Below, piece after piece: positions 16,390-25,107 of a DNA stretch of 64,000 nucleotides. Each line of letters begins with the position of its first letter. Within the stretch, counting starts at the first letter, position 1. This DNA comes from Mycolicibacterium neoaurum VKM Ac-1815D (lineage in GTDB: Bacteria > Actinomycetota > Actinomycetes > Mycobacteriales > Mycobacteriaceae): NCBI RefSeq assembly GCF_000317305.3, contig NC_023036.2, forward strand, positions 1,860,001 through 1,924,000, read 5' to 3'. The position numbers and the translations under genes are program-made. Below the pieces are notes generated by a model that was given only the letters and a program-made list of their open reading frames with translations, had not been told where the DNA came from and made no database searches.

Positions 16390-17974
16390 TGAAAATATAC
16401 TCTGGCATTGTTACGGTTTCCTGGGTGCCGAAGATGGCTAGGGCACCGGTTGTCTTGTTATTGTCATTCTTCATGTGAGCAAGAATCTTGGCATCGTCGG
16501 TGAAGCTCTTGCCAAGGATTCGGTTCATCTTTTCTCGACCGTTGACGGCAAGGATGTGATCCTCCAGGCTCGGCAGGGTGGCGTCATCGCTGCGGTGGAT
16601 GGTGATGTTGTCGTATGGGGCGAAGTCTTTGAACTTCTCGTCGACGGCTTCGGGCTTGCCATCGTTGTCGGTCACGACGTGAACGGGCTTCTTTAGATGA
16701 GCGGCGATCTCGAGGAACCGCTTCGAAGACAGGCCTCGGGCATTGAGCACGTCGATACCGTCGTGGATTGGTAGCCGACCGCCGTGGGTGTCCATATAGG
16801 CACGCTGCACGACCAGCTCATCGGATGGGCCTTCGACGATGATCGTTTCGCGGGCCAGCACTAGCCGCAGCGTGTCGTAGCCCGACAGCTTCATAAAGTA
16901 GTCCTGCGTCGTGGGGTCCAAATCGGTCATCTTGGCGGCTTGCTGCTCGTGGAGAAGAATGAGCTTTCCGAGCCCGAGCTTATTGATGACGTACGAACTG
17001 TGCGTCGTAATAATGACCTGGCGTTCTTTGCATTTATCTTCGATCTTGCTGATCAGCTTGTTCAACGTCGCATACGAGAGGTGATTCTCGGGCTCCTCGA
17101 TCAGAATGGCGTGAGATTCCTCGAGGCGTCGGTTGATCGCGAGGAGGATTTTCATCGTGTTCTGCTCGCCCGATCCAATCATCGTGAACGGTAGGTCGTC
17201 GAGATGGGGGACTAGTCCGGATTCCCAGCCCGACTGTTGCGATACGTCAATGCCAAGTTTGAAGGTCTTGTCACTCACGTCTCCCTTCGCCTGGTCAAGT
17301 ATGTCGTTGATAGCGCTAATGGAGTCATTTGCCGCAAATGTTTGCTTCAAGTCACGATAGGCGCGCGACAGTTCTGTTCGTTGTTGGTCGGTCAGGTGCC
17401 CCTTGATGATCTTCTGTAGGTAGTAGTCAGCGCCGTTCTGCAGCCGAATGTTGGCAGCGTTGATCATCGAAGCTGCGACGGGTATGCCCCGCTGTGTTAT
17501 GGGGTTTCCCGAGAATGCTAGCCACTCAACCTTGTAGTACTCGACCGGGATCGTCGATGCGGTCTTGGCGGCAATGAAAGCACTGTATTCTTCGGCGTAC
17601 TCGTCGTTGTATGCAATGCGAAGGCGGATGCCTGGCTTGTCAATCTTCTCCAGGTTATTGGTGCCGGTCAGATGCGCCGTTTCGGGGTCTTTCTTTAGGA
17701 ACAAGTCAACGATGATCTCGGGTTGCATTGGATTTGAACCCGCATTGACCGCTTTAAGATACTGCTGGGCTGCCGACTGATTAAACAGATGAGGTGAGAT
17801 TTCCGACTGTATTGGTCGGCCCGCTACTCGTCCCGTCAATACGAGGTTAATGGCCTCTAGAAGGGTTGATTTTCCCGCTTCATTATCTCCAACAATGATG
17901 TTGATATCTTCGTTGAAGTCGAGACCAAAAGTCTCATAGGATTTGAAGTTTTTGATAACAATTCTCTGTAGCAT
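16376..17974 (-). CDS. gajA: Gabija GajA, OLD-family ATPase with TOPRIM nuclease domain
   Basis: This 532-residue protein has an ABC-type ATPase half: MLQRIVIKNFKSYETFGLDF, Walker A VGDNEAGKSTLLEA and Walker B AILIEEPENHLSYATLN. The switch segment is QVIITTHSSYVINKL. The C-terminal TOPRIM nuclease has the invariant glutamate in IIVEGPSDELVV, the acidic pair in VVTDNDGKPEA, and a late LEDHILAVNGREK segment. The fused ATPase-TOPRIM order and a UvrD-like partner define a class-2 OLD (Gabija) pair. GajA nicks DNA when nucleotides are depleted. It is the first gene of a two-gene operon with gajB, and the island around it is intact in frame. Confidence 0.9.
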   Translation of the reverse strand: MLQRIVIKNFKSYETFGLDFNEDINIIVGDNEAGKSTLLEAINLVLTGRVAGRPIQSEISPHLFNQSAAQQYLKAVNAGSNPMQPEIIVDLFLKKDPETAHLTGTNNLEKIDKPGIRLRIAYNDEYAEEYSAFIAAKTASTIPVEYYKVEWLAFSGNPITQRGIPVAASMINAANIRLQNGADYYLQKIIKGHLTDQQRTELSRAYRDLKQTFAANDSISAINDILDQAKGDVSDKTFKLGIDVSQQSGWESGLVPHLDDLPFTMIGSGEQNTMKILLAINRRLEESHAILIEEPENHLSYATLNKLISKIEDKCKERQVIITTHSSYVINKLGLGKLILLHEQQAAKMTDLDPTTQDYFMKLSGYDTLRLVLARETIIVEGPSDELVVQRAYMDTHGGRLPIHDGIDVLNARGLSSKRFLEIAAHLKKPVHVVTDNDGKPEAVDEKFKDFAPYDNITIHRSDDATLPSLEDHILAVNGREKMNRILGKSFTDDAKILAHMKNDNNKTTGALAIFGTQETVTMPEYIFNAIK

Positions 17975-18103
17975 GCATCATCCCCTGTTGAGCATTGTAT
18001 ATTAACGTGGCCGTAATGCCGTGGGGCTCCAACGCCTCGCGTGTTGACCGTTTTTGTGCCCGCTGCAGCCGTTGATCGAGTACTTGTTGGTGACGGCCCT
18101 TGG

Positions 18104-18316
18104 CTAGTACTTATGACCCTGGGGTCTGACTGCCACTCCGGCATCCTTCAAGATGCCCAGTACCGTGCTCCGTCCTAGCGACAACTCTTCGGCGACTTGT
18201 CGGCTGGTCTGTCCAGACTCGTACGCCTCCACTACTGCCGCCCGCAGCCGAGCGGTCAGACGCCGTCGTAGCCGTGGTGGTGACACGAGCCTCTTGCTAG
18301 CCACTGCGGCCGTCAT
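18104..18316 (-). CDS. small helix-turn-helix protein (resolvase-tail type)
   Basis: From ATG 18316 there are 70 residues: a basic N-terminus (VASKRLVSPPRLRRRLTARL) and one HTH (VVEAYESGQTSRQVAEELSL, then GRSTVLGILKDAGV). This matches the C-terminal HTH of serine resolvases and short Hin-like DNA-binding proteins. It has no catalytic domain, so it is either a stand-alone regulator of the Gabija unit or a fragment of a recombinase. A longer frame (start 18388) runs into the IS terminus and is unlikely. It sits upstream of gajA on the same strand. Confidence 0.6.
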   Translation of the reverse strand: MTAAVASKRLVSPPRLRRRLTARLRAAVVEAYESGQTSRQVAEELSLGRSTVLGILKDAGVAVRPQGHKY

Positions 18317-18371
18317 CTCTCGCTGTTGCTGGGGCTGATAGCTAGGACTAAAACGGGCCAGAGCTACTAGT

Positions 18372-18437
18372 GTGGTGTCGCAAGACACCGGAATAGCCGC
18401 GGACCTACTTTAGGTCCGCGGTTTTTCCGTTTTTGGG
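18372..18437. mobile_element. solo left terminus of the same IS481-type element
   Basis: About 66 bases repeat the left end of the IS at 11702 in the same orientation with only a few changes. It begins TGTGGTGTCGCAAGACACCG and keeps the terminator hairpin (18396-18425) and the last ten or so transposase codons, then stops matching. Both copies are preceded by GCTACTA. No right end or transposase body is present, so it is the scar of a deleted copy at the junction between the island and the chromosomal LCP gene. Confidence 0.8.
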
Positions 18438-18513
18438 CCGTGCGGAGAGCCGGCGCCTACGTAATTGCGGGCGTCGAGGCGGGTTACCGAGGCCGCTTTG
18501 GTGCGACGAGTGG

Positions 18514-20127
18514 TCAGCGCACGCAGGGGATCCGGGCGCCGGACATCTCGGTCAGATCGGTCGGCGCGGGTGCGTGTGTTCCGGTCGCGGTCGCGTCCAC
18601 CGTCATGATCTCTGCGGGCGCCGCCGTTGCTCCCGCGCCCGACGACATTCCGCTCTCGTAACCGTTCACGGGGTAGTCGGCACCGATGGTGACGACGACG
18701 GTGTTGAGCGGCACCGCGGAGGACGATTCGGACGTCACGGCGATGGGCAGGTCGTTCGCGACCGCGGCGGCTGCGTGCTCGGCGCCGGGGCCGTACTCGA
18801 CGGTGGTGGTATCCGACAGCGCCTCGGCGGTGCCGATGTCACCGCGGGTGAAGCCGTGGGCGCTCAGCTCCTTGGCGACGCTGGTCGCCAACCCCGTGTG
18901 CCCGGTCGCATTGACGACATTGACCGCGGCCGGCTCGTCGGTTGACGTCGAAGGGTCTGCGGGGACAGGAGGGTTCGGCGAGCCGGTATGAAACAGGTTC
19001 TGCACGATCGATCGGATCGTTGTGACGTCGACGATGTTCACGTCCTGCCCGAGCGGGTCCTGACCGAATTCTCCGATCGGCAGCGTGTACAGCGACATCG
19101 GCTTGTCGCTCAGCGCCGATGCCTGATCGACGAACTTCATCATGTCGAATCCCGCGTCGACGGCCACGTTCTGCTTGGCCACCTCCGCGAGGTGTCGCAG
19201 CGCAGCGGGGTTCGACAGGGCGCCACCGTCCCGCACGGCCTTCACGAGCGAGACGATGAACGCCTGCTGGCGGCGCGTGCGGTCCAAGTCGGTGAAGAGG
19301 TCGTTGTTGAGGTCGCGGCGCTGCCGGACGAAGGCCATCGACTGGGCGGCGTCGATCTGCTGGACCCCGCGGTGAAAATCGGCGCCTGAGAAGTCGTCGG
19401 CGGTGTCGTCGTTCAGGCACACCGTGATCGGCTGGACAACCTGCGCGATCTGGAAGAAGGCGCCGAGGGTGACCTCGATGAAGTGGTCGACGGGAACGCG
19501 CAGTAGGTCGCTGATCGTGTTGATCTGGGCCTTGCGGCCGGCCTCGCGCGCGACCTGCTCGTTGGCCGCGGGATCGGTGGACGTCGACGCGCTGTCGGCG
19601 AGTGAGTTCATCGTCTCCTGGTAGGCCAGACCGTAGGCCTGCTTGATCTTTCCCTGGCACTCGCCACTGGGGCAGCCGTGCAGGTGCACGTAGTCGTCGC
19701 GCGGGATCGACACCGCGGTCACGGGACCGTTGCCGCCCGGCACATGCAGGAGGATGAGCACGTTGGCGTTGTAACCGCCGACCGTCTCGTCGCCCGCGTG
19801 CAGGGCGTCGTACAGATCCTTTGGCAGCGGATTGCCGTGCTGATCCAGGCGGCTGTCGAGACCCATGATGAGGATGTTCTGGTCACCTCCGGTCGAGGTC
19901 GCCGCACCTGCGAGCGCCTCGGAGGTGGTGATCCCGCCTGCGATGTTGCGGTACACCGACCATCCGACGCCCGTGACCGCGATCGTGACGACGGCGATGA
20001 GAGCGGCGACCGTGCGGAGGACGACCCGCCCGCGGCGCGACGGACCGCGCCGCGGCATACGGTGGCGCGGACCTCCCGCCTGCGGCAGCACATCGGTGAC
20101 CGGCCCAGCGGGCTCACGTTGTGGCAT
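18514..20127 (-). CDS. LytR-CpsA-Psr (LCP) family cell-wall glycopolymer ligase with LytR_C domain
   Basis: This 537-residue protein has a basic cytosolic start, then one membrane anchor (VVLRTVAALIAVVTIAVTGV). The LCP catalytic domain follows: QNILIMGLDSRLDQHGN, VSIPRDDYVHLHG, YGLAYQETMNSL, and RRDLNNDLFTDLDRTRRQQA with the polyprenyl-phosphate-binding arginines. The C-terminal half has the LytR_C fold (AAVNVVNATGHTGLATSV). In mycobacteria these enzymes attach arabinogalactan to peptidoglycan at the outer face of the membrane. It is the first chromosomal gene to the right of the island and reads toward it. Confidence 0.92.
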   Translation of the reverse strand: MPQREPAGPVTDVLPQAGGPRHRMPRRGPSRRGRVVLRTVAALIAVVTIAVTGVGWSVYRNIAGGITTSEALAGAATSTGGDQNILIMGLDSRLDQHGNPLPKDLYDALHAGDETVGGYNANVLILLHVPGGNGPVTAVSIPRDDYVHLHGCPSGECQGKIKQAYGLAYQETMNSLADSASTSTDPAANEQVAREAGRKAQINTISDLLRVPVDHFIEVTLGAFFQIAQVVQPITVCLNDDTADDFSGADFHRGVQQIDAAQSMAFVRQRRDLNNDLFTDLDRTRRQQAFIVSLVKAVRDGGALSNPAALRHLAEVAKQNVAVDAGFDMMKFVDQASALSDKPMSLYTLPIGEFGQDPLGQDVNIVDVTTIRSIVQNLFHTGSPNPPVPADPSTSTDEPAAVNVVNATGHTGLATSVAKELSAHGFTRGDIGTAEALSDTTTVEYGPGAEHAAAAVANDLPIAVTSESSSAVPLNTVVVTIGADYPVNGYESGMSSGAGATAAPAEIMTVDATATGTHAPAPTDLTEMSGARIPCVR

Positions 20128-20356
20128 GACGATCCGGAATTATCCGTGGCGACTCTGAGAAGCACCTGATAAGTGACCTGGGGGAACGAGTTTCGGCCGA
20201 GTGACATTGCGCACGCGACAAAGCGCTGATCGATGTACTGCGCCGTGAAGCGGGTCGACGTCGCTCTCGCGGCTCGGCCCTTCGTGACCGCAGGGCCCGC
20301 GAGATCAGTCAGACTGTGCGAGAGGATGAGGCGGTATCAACGGGGGAGGGGCGAGT

Positions 20357-20533
20357 ATGGGCGAGGAACCACCAGCAGAGAACAAGTATTCGGTGCTGCC
20401 GCAGCCGGTCGACCTGTCCCAGACGGTGGCTTCGGTCGATGTATCCGAGACCGAGGTCGAACACGGTGGTCGGCCCGAGGACAATATGGGCGCTGACCCT
20501 TACCTGCGCATCACCGGTTGGAAACAGCCTTAG
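20357..20533 (+). CDS. small acidic hypothetical protein, 58 residues
   Basis: The gene has a clear ribosome site (GGGGGAGGGG) and an ATG at 20357. The product starts MGEEPPAENKYSVLPQPVDL and ends GADPYLRITGWKQP. It is rich in Glu/Asp/Pro, soluble and without cysteines. It diverges from the LCP gene and converges on the VOC gene. Third-position GC bias supports coding. No function recognised. Confidence 0.65.
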   Translation: MGEEPPAENKYSVLPQPVDLSQTVASVDVSETEVEHGGRPEDNMGADPYLRITGWKQP

Positions 20534-20567
20534 CCTCAGACGGTACGACGCGACGTAACGTACGTGC

Positions 20568-21035
20568 TCACCCGCTCATCCCGGACAGATCGGGCACGTT
20601 CTGCATCAGCTCGATACGGGTGCCATCCGGGTCGGTCAGATAGATGAAGCGCCCCGAGGTGGGATCCGCCGGATCCCCCAGTACCGTGCGCGTCGACTCC
20701 ACGAACGTCCCGCCCGCGGCCACGATCGCTTCGGTCAGACCATCGACGTCTTCCACACGGAACGACAGATGGGTGAAGCCGAGTTCGGTCATCGGCTTGC
20801 GATGCCCGGAACCGGTGGTGGGCACATCAACCCACTGCAGCAACTCGATCCTGATGTCGTCGCGGATGAGCATCGCGGAGCGGAACCGGCCTTCCTGCTC
20901 CATGGTGGCGGCGACTTCGTTGTTGTCGAAGTCCAGCTGATAGAGCTTCACGAATCCGAAGACGTCGGTATAGAAGCGGATGGAACGGTCGAGGTCGGTG
21001 ACGCAGATACCGATGTGTGAGAAGCCCTGGATCAT
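20568..21035 (-). CDS. VOC-superfamily (glyoxalase-like) metalloprotein
   Basis: This 155-residue protein, starting MIQGFSHIGICVTDLDRSI, contains two beta-alpha-beta-beta-beta modules. Metal ligands are likely H7 in the first module, H in GFTHLSFRV in the second, and E in DGTRIELMQ at the end. This fits a lactoylglutathione lyase, dioxygenase or epimerase-like enzyme; the substrate cannot be told. A longer frame with an upstream start exists but lacks a ribosome site. The TetR gene lies about 60 bases upstream on the same strand. Confidence 0.85.
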   Translation of the reverse strand: MIQGFSHIGICVTDLDRSIRFYTDVFGFVKLYQLDFDNNEVAATMEQEGRFRSAMLIRDDIRIELLQWVDVPTTGSGHRKPMTELGFTHLSFRVEDVDGLTEAIVAAGGTFVESTRTVLGDPADPTSGRFIYLTDPDGTRIELMQNVPDLSGMSG

Positions 21036-21095
21036 GACAGGAGTGTCGCAGACCACACCGCCCGCCGGGGCCACTACACGGCGAGCATGCCCGGC

Positions 21096-21668
21096 TCAGG
21101 CGCGGAAGGCGTCGATGGCCAACGCGGCGTAGCGCCGTGCCGCCGCTTCGCGCCTGTGCTGCGGTATCGACGCGAGGGCACGCCCGGCCAGCAGGACCAG
21201 GATGAGGTCATCGATGGTGAAGTCGGCGCGCAGCCGACCTGCCGCCTGCGCCCTGCGCGCCAGTGAGGTCAGGGATGCCAATGCCGCTCGGCGGTGAGCG
21301 GCGTAGTCGGATGCGTCGAATTGAGCCGTGTCGAACTGCGCCGAGGTGAACGCGTCGACGAAACCTTGATTACGTCCGTTGAGCACACAGACCTGCTCGA
21401 TCACCGAACAGAACCCACGCCAGGGATCCGTGTCCGCGCATCCTTCGTCGACGATCGTTGTGCACAGTCGCACCTCGTCGGCGAACACCGCGCCCACGAG
21501 GTCGGTCTTGGAGGGGAACCGTCGGTAGAGCGTCGCCGGGCCGACCTCGGCTCGCCGTGCGATTTCCCGCATGGTCACCTCGAGTCCGCGTTCGGCGAAC
21601 AATTCGCGTGCCACAGCCAGCACACGGTCGCGGTTGTCTCGCGCGTCCGAGCGCAACATCTGGGTCAT
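21096..21668 (-). CDS. TetR-family transcriptional regulator
   Basis: The HTH lies at RVLAVARELFAERGLEVTMR, then IARRAEVGPATLYRRF. The C-terminal part (residues about 80-190) is the ligand-binding helical domain, including TDPWRGFCSVIEQVCVLNGR. I place the start at ATG 21668 (MTQMLRSDARDNRDRVL), because the GTG at 21716 would fall inside a perfect inverted repeat that looks like its operator. It is divergent from the quinone oxidoreductase gene 89 bases away and probably represses it and itself. Confidence 0.87.
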   Translation of the reverse strand: MTQMLRSDARDNRDRVLAVARELFAERGLEVTMREIARRAEVGPATLYRRFPSKTDLVGAVFADEVRLCTTIVDEGCADTDPWRGFCSVIEQVCVLNGRNQGFVDAFTSAQFDTAQFDASDYAAHRRAALASLTSLARRAQAAGRLRADFTIDDLILVLLAGRALASIPQHRREAAARRYAALAIDAFRA

Positions 21669-21697
21669 CTGAGCGGCGGTGCTTCTCACTTGGGTCA

Positions 21698-21717
21698 AGT
21701 GGACGGGGGCGTCCACT
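21698..21717. promoter_or_regulatory. candidate TetR operator in the divergent intergenic region
   Basis: AGTGGACGGGGGCGTCCACT is a perfect inverted repeat with 8-bp arms and a 4-base centre. It lies 30 bases upstream of the chosen tetR start and 41 bases upstream of the oxidoreductase start. Size and position fit a TetR dimer site controlling both genes. Confidence 0.6.
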
Positions 21718-21757
21718 AGCGTCCGAGCGTACTCGACGTGAGATGAGGAGTTGACCG

Positions 21758-22723
21758 GTGCGCGCAGTGATAGTCCAGCGGTTTGGTGATCCGAGCGGCA
21801 TGGAAATCATCGATGTTTCCCACCCCACCCCGGAAGCGGATCAGGTCGTCGTCGAGACAGCGGCCATCGGGGTCGGTGGTGTGGACGCGATGATCCGACG
21901 CGGCACCGTCGCAGACATGCTTCCGGTGCCGGCCGGGCTGATCCCCGGCAGTGAGGTGGCCGGTGTGGTGTCGGAGGTCGGAGCGGATGTCGACGTTTCC
22001 TGGGTAGGGCGGCGGGCGTGGGCGTTCACCGGAATCAGCGGCGGCTACTGCGCTTTCGCGACCGCCCGGGTATCGGATATTGCGGCGTTACCAGACGAGC
22101 TGTCCTTCGTGGATGCCGTCGCGGTGGGAGGCGCGGGTCCCGTCGCGCATTTCGCCTTGGCTCACGCCCACTTCGGTTCCGCCGACTCCGTCCTCGTACG
22201 CGGCGGATCGGGCAGCATCGGCATCGCCACGGTGGAACTCGCTGCACGCGCGGGGGCGAGGATCGTCGCAGTGACCACGTCCTCGCAGGAGCGCGGTCGG
22301 CGCCTCGGCGAGCTCGGTGCAACGCACATCCTCGATCGCACCGGCGCCGGTGATCCACACGCACCGACACATTTCGACGTGATCATCGACATCGTGGGCG
22401 GTACCGCCGTGCCGGAGTTCATCGACCGGCTCGCTCCGAACGGCCGGATGGTCATCGCGGGCATGGTGGCCGGGCCGGTGCCTGCCGATGTCGGATCCCG
22501 GTTGCTGGCCGGGTTCCAGTTGTCGCGCTCGTTGGCGACCTTCAGCCTCGACACGATAGGCAACGACGCCAAAGACGTTGTTCGCCGGCAACAGTTCGAC
22601 GCCGTCACGCGCGGTGCGTTGCATGCGGTGGTAGAGGACGTGCTGCCGCTGGAGCGCGCCGCTGACGCGCATCGTCTGATGGATGCCGGGCAGGTGTTCG
22701 GGCGAATTGTCCTGGCACCGTAG
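21758..22723 (+). CDS. zinc-independent MDR quinone oxidoreductase-like enzyme
   Basis: This 321-residue protein has a GTG start and ribosome site GAGGAG. The N-terminal GroES-like domain (MRAVIVQRFGDPSGMEIIDV, PVPAGLIPGSEVAGVVSEVG) precedes a Rossmann domain with VLVRGGSGSIGIATVELAAR. The cysteine and histidine zinc ligands of classical alcohol dehydrogenases are missing, as in NADPH:quinone reductases. It would reduce quinones or enones with NADPH. It is transcribed divergently from the TetR gene and probably induced by an electrophile that the regulator senses. Confidence 0.88.
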   Translation: MRAVIVQRFGDPSGMEIIDVSHPTPEADQVVVETAAIGVGGVDAMIRRGTVADMLPVPAGLIPGSEVAGVVSEVGADVDVSWVGRRAWAFTGISGGYCAFATARVSDIAALPDELSFVDAVAVGGAGPVAHFALAHAHFGSADSVLVRGGSGSIGIATVELAARAGARIVAVTTSSQERGRRLGELGATHILDRTGAGDPHAPTHFDVIIDIVGGTAVPEFIDRLAPNGRMVIAGMVAGPVPADVGSRLLAGFQLSRSLATFSLDTIGNDAKDVVRRQQFDAVTRGALHAVVEDVLPLERAADAHRLMDAGQVFGRIVLAP

Positions 22724-22755
22724 TCAGAGGCATCGGTTGACGGTGGCAACTCCCG

Positions 22756-24030
22756 TCAGCTCTTGGGCTCCTTGTCGGCGTGAGGCGCTGCAGTGTCACG
22801 GCTTTCGGTCGGCCGCTCCGCTGTGGCGTTCGTGCCGTGGGGCGTGCTGTCCACCTGAGGTGCCGACGCGCGCTCGACCTCGGTCGTGCGGGACGGGTCT
22901 GTCGATGTCCGCGCACCCTCGCTGTCATCGGGTGTCGAGGTCGAGTGGTGCGGCGTCTTGGTGTCGATCCCGTCGTCATCCTCGGCCCGCGGTGGCGCAG
23001 CCACCTCGCGGTCGGAGCTGAACTCCTCTTCTCGTTTGTGTCCGGCGGTATGATCGACCGAGACTGCGGTCGAGACATGTTGCGGCGAAACCACCTTCGT
23101 CGCATCCTCGGCAATGGTGGCGGCGACAGTGTCGGTGGGCGTGGCGACATGCTCGGTCGCGAGCGTGGATTCCTCGGTGGTGGTGGCTGCCGACGGAGAA
23201 GTCGTGGGGCGGTTGTACGAACGGTCGATCTGCGGCCGAAGCCAGGCGTCGATGAGCGATGTATCCATCCCGGCCGCGCGGAGAATCGCAGTGATGGGTA
23301 GTTCCGCCGTGGGCACCAGATAGTGGGTGGTGGTGCCGCCGAGGATGTTGGTGGTGACGGTTTTCAGCGTGCCCGGCGTGCGCGGATCCGCTGCGACTCC
23401 GTAATCGGGGTGCACGACCAGCGTGCCCAGCAGGGCATTCATCGCCGACAGCGCGGTTGGACGGTCGGGCCAGTCGGCGAGCCCGTCGTATTCGCGGACG
23501 ATCTCGGTGGTGTTGTAGGGGGTCGGCAGCGGCCCCAAGGGCACCGTCAGCCACAGCAGCGGGTTCTTGGCGACAATGCCGCCGGTGCCGTTCGTGGGAT
23601 CGCCGAAGGTGACGAACGACAGTTCGGTATGCGGGCGGTTGGCGGTGATCTGCAGTGCGAGTGACTGTTTGACATAGTTGAGCACGATCGCGCCCTGACT
23701 GACGCCGATGAGGGTGATCTTGACGCCGTCGGCGACCGACCCGAGCGCGGAGTTCACCCCACCGGCGCCGATCACCGAGTCCAGGGCGAACAACAGGCCC
23801 GCCGGGTACCCGACGCCGTTGATCGGACCGACATCGTCGAGGTATCCGCTCGCCAGATCCAGGGCCTCCTGGGCATGCGGAATGGAGTCGCACAGGCAGG
23901 TATAGCGCAGATAGAACGCCGTGCTTCCGGTTTGATGTGTCGTGGCGGCCTGTGCCACCGGTGCGGTGGTCCCGCCGATGATGACGGCGGCTGCGAAACC
24001 CGCGGCGGCAAGGCGCCTCGCGACACTCAT
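22756..24030 (-). CDS. secreted PE-PPE-domain serine hydrolase with acidic Ser/Thr-rich tail
   Basis: The ATG at 24030 has ribosome site AAGGA, giving 424 residues. A signal peptide (VARRLAAAGFAAAVIIGGTT, ending AQA) is followed by the PE-PPE alpha/beta-hydrolase domain. The nucleophile elbow is ITLIGVSQGAIVLNYV, and DPTNGTGGIV and HPDYGV segments follow. From about residue 280 the chain becomes a low-complexity, Thr/Ser/Glu-rich tail of about 140 residues, unusual for the family and probably extended at the cell surface. The family is almost restricted to mycobacteria and acts on cell-envelope lipids or esters. The cutinase gene lies upstream on the same strand. Confidence 0.88.
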   Translation of the reverse strand: MSVARRLAAAGFAAAVIIGGTTAPVAQAATTHQTGSTAFYLRYTCLCDSIPHAQEALDLASGYLDDVGPINGVGYPAGLLFALDSVIGAGGVNSALGSVADGVKITLIGVSQGAIVLNYVKQSLALQITANRPHTELSFVTFGDPTNGTGGIVAKNPLLWLTVPLGPLPTPYNTTEIVREYDGLADWPDRPTALSAMNALLGTLVVHPDYGVAADPRTPGTLKTVTTNILGGTTTHYLVPTAELPITAILRAAGMDTSLIDAWLRPQIDRSYNRPTTSPSAATTTEESTLATEHVATPTDTVAATIAEDATKVVSPQHVSTAVSVDHTAGHKREEEFSSDREVAAPPRAEDDDGIDTKTPHHSTSTPDDSEGARTSTDPSRTTEVERASAPQVDSTPHGTNATAERPTESRDTAAPHADKEPKS

Positions 24031-24285
24031 GAGAATCCTTCGACATAAGAGACGCACGATGCTCGCGCGCGGCGGTGCGGCGATGCATCGAAGGGCGCGG
24101 AGCGGTGGACAAAGGGAATTCGCAGGTGGTGCCGAATCCGCAATATAATTGCAGGTTCAACAAGATTATGTAGCGAAATCCGCGGCTTGTCTCGCCGTAC
24201 CGGTCAGCCCGCGGACCCGTCGCCGAGTGTCAAGGCGAAACTGTTGGGCTCCTGGGTGTTTCGTATCGAAGAGGGTGACGATCCG

Positions 24286-25002
24286 TCAGTTCGCGGCGGA
24301 CGACCCGAGCTTGGCGACGACGTAATCTGCCGCCTGGCCGGTGAGGCCGCGGACAGCGTACGCGCCGTGGGCGCCCTGGTCGCGACCGGATGGTGAACAC
24401 ACCGGGTCTTCCGGCAGGCACTCGTCGAGGGTCTTGCCCGCGTACTCGGAGCCGACCGTGATGGGGGGAGCGCCGGTATGGATCATCTGGAGGAAGCCGC
24501 TGGACGGCTTGCCGAACAACACCACCGCCGCGACGTGGTCGGCCACCTCGCGGGGTAGCGGGCCGCTGATGGTGGGCGGCAGCTGATAGCCCTCGGGCAC
24601 GGCATCCATGGTGAGGTACGCCGCGACCGCGGCCCCTTGCGAGTAGCCTCCTACCACCACTTTGCTGTCAGGGCAGGACGATACGGTCGAGAGCACCTTG
24701 TTCCTGGCGTCGGCGACCCCATCGGCTGCGGTCGCGAAGTCGAGCGAGGCCGGATAGTTGACCGCATAGGTGTTGACCGACTTACCTTCCGCGCGTTGCT
24801 GCACGGCGTCGGCGAAGTTCTGCCCGATGGATCCGACGCCGGGCGCTTCGAAGGTGCCGCGGGCGAAGATCAGCTGGACGTCGGGGCATGGGTCGGCCGC
24901 GGCCGGCGCGATGGACACCCCGCCGGCAACACCGGCCAGTAGCGCGGTGGCAGAGGTCACCGATGCGAAGCGGTTAACGGCTTGTCTCACGCTGTCGATC
25001 AC
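24286..25002 (-). CDS. secreted cutinase-like esterase (Culp family)
   Basis: This 238-residue protein has a signal peptide (TSATALLAGVAGGVSIAPAA, cleaved after AAA). The mature part starts DPCPDVQLIFARGTFEAPGV, followed by the serine elbow VVVGGYSQGAAVAAYL. The catalytic Asp lies in TLDECLPEDPVCSPSG and the His in GAHGAYAVRGL. Four cysteines allow the two family disulfides. Mycobacterial members hydrolyse medium-chain esters or lipids at the cell surface. It is about 255 bases upstream of the PE-PPE hydrolase gene, both on the minus strand. Confidence 0.93.
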   Translation of the reverse strand: MIDSVRQAVNRFASVTSATALLAGVAGGVSIAPAAADPCPDVQLIFARGTFEAPGVGSIGQNFADAVQQRAEGKSVNTYAVNYPASLDFATAADGVADARNKVLSTVSSCPDSKVVVGGYSQGAAVAAYLTMDAVPEGYQLPPTISGPLPREVADHVAAVVLFGKPSSGFLQMIHTGAPPITVGSEYAGKTLDECLPEDPVCSPSGRDQGAHGAYAVRGLTGQAADYVVAKLGSSAAN

Positions 25003-25107
25003 GGCTCATCCCTGTCTGCGCGGCCACTGGATTGAATCGTTGCCCAGTCAACCAAAAATCAGATAGCTACGCTAATGAATGTGAGCGGCGTCGCACTGAC
25101 GATGACC

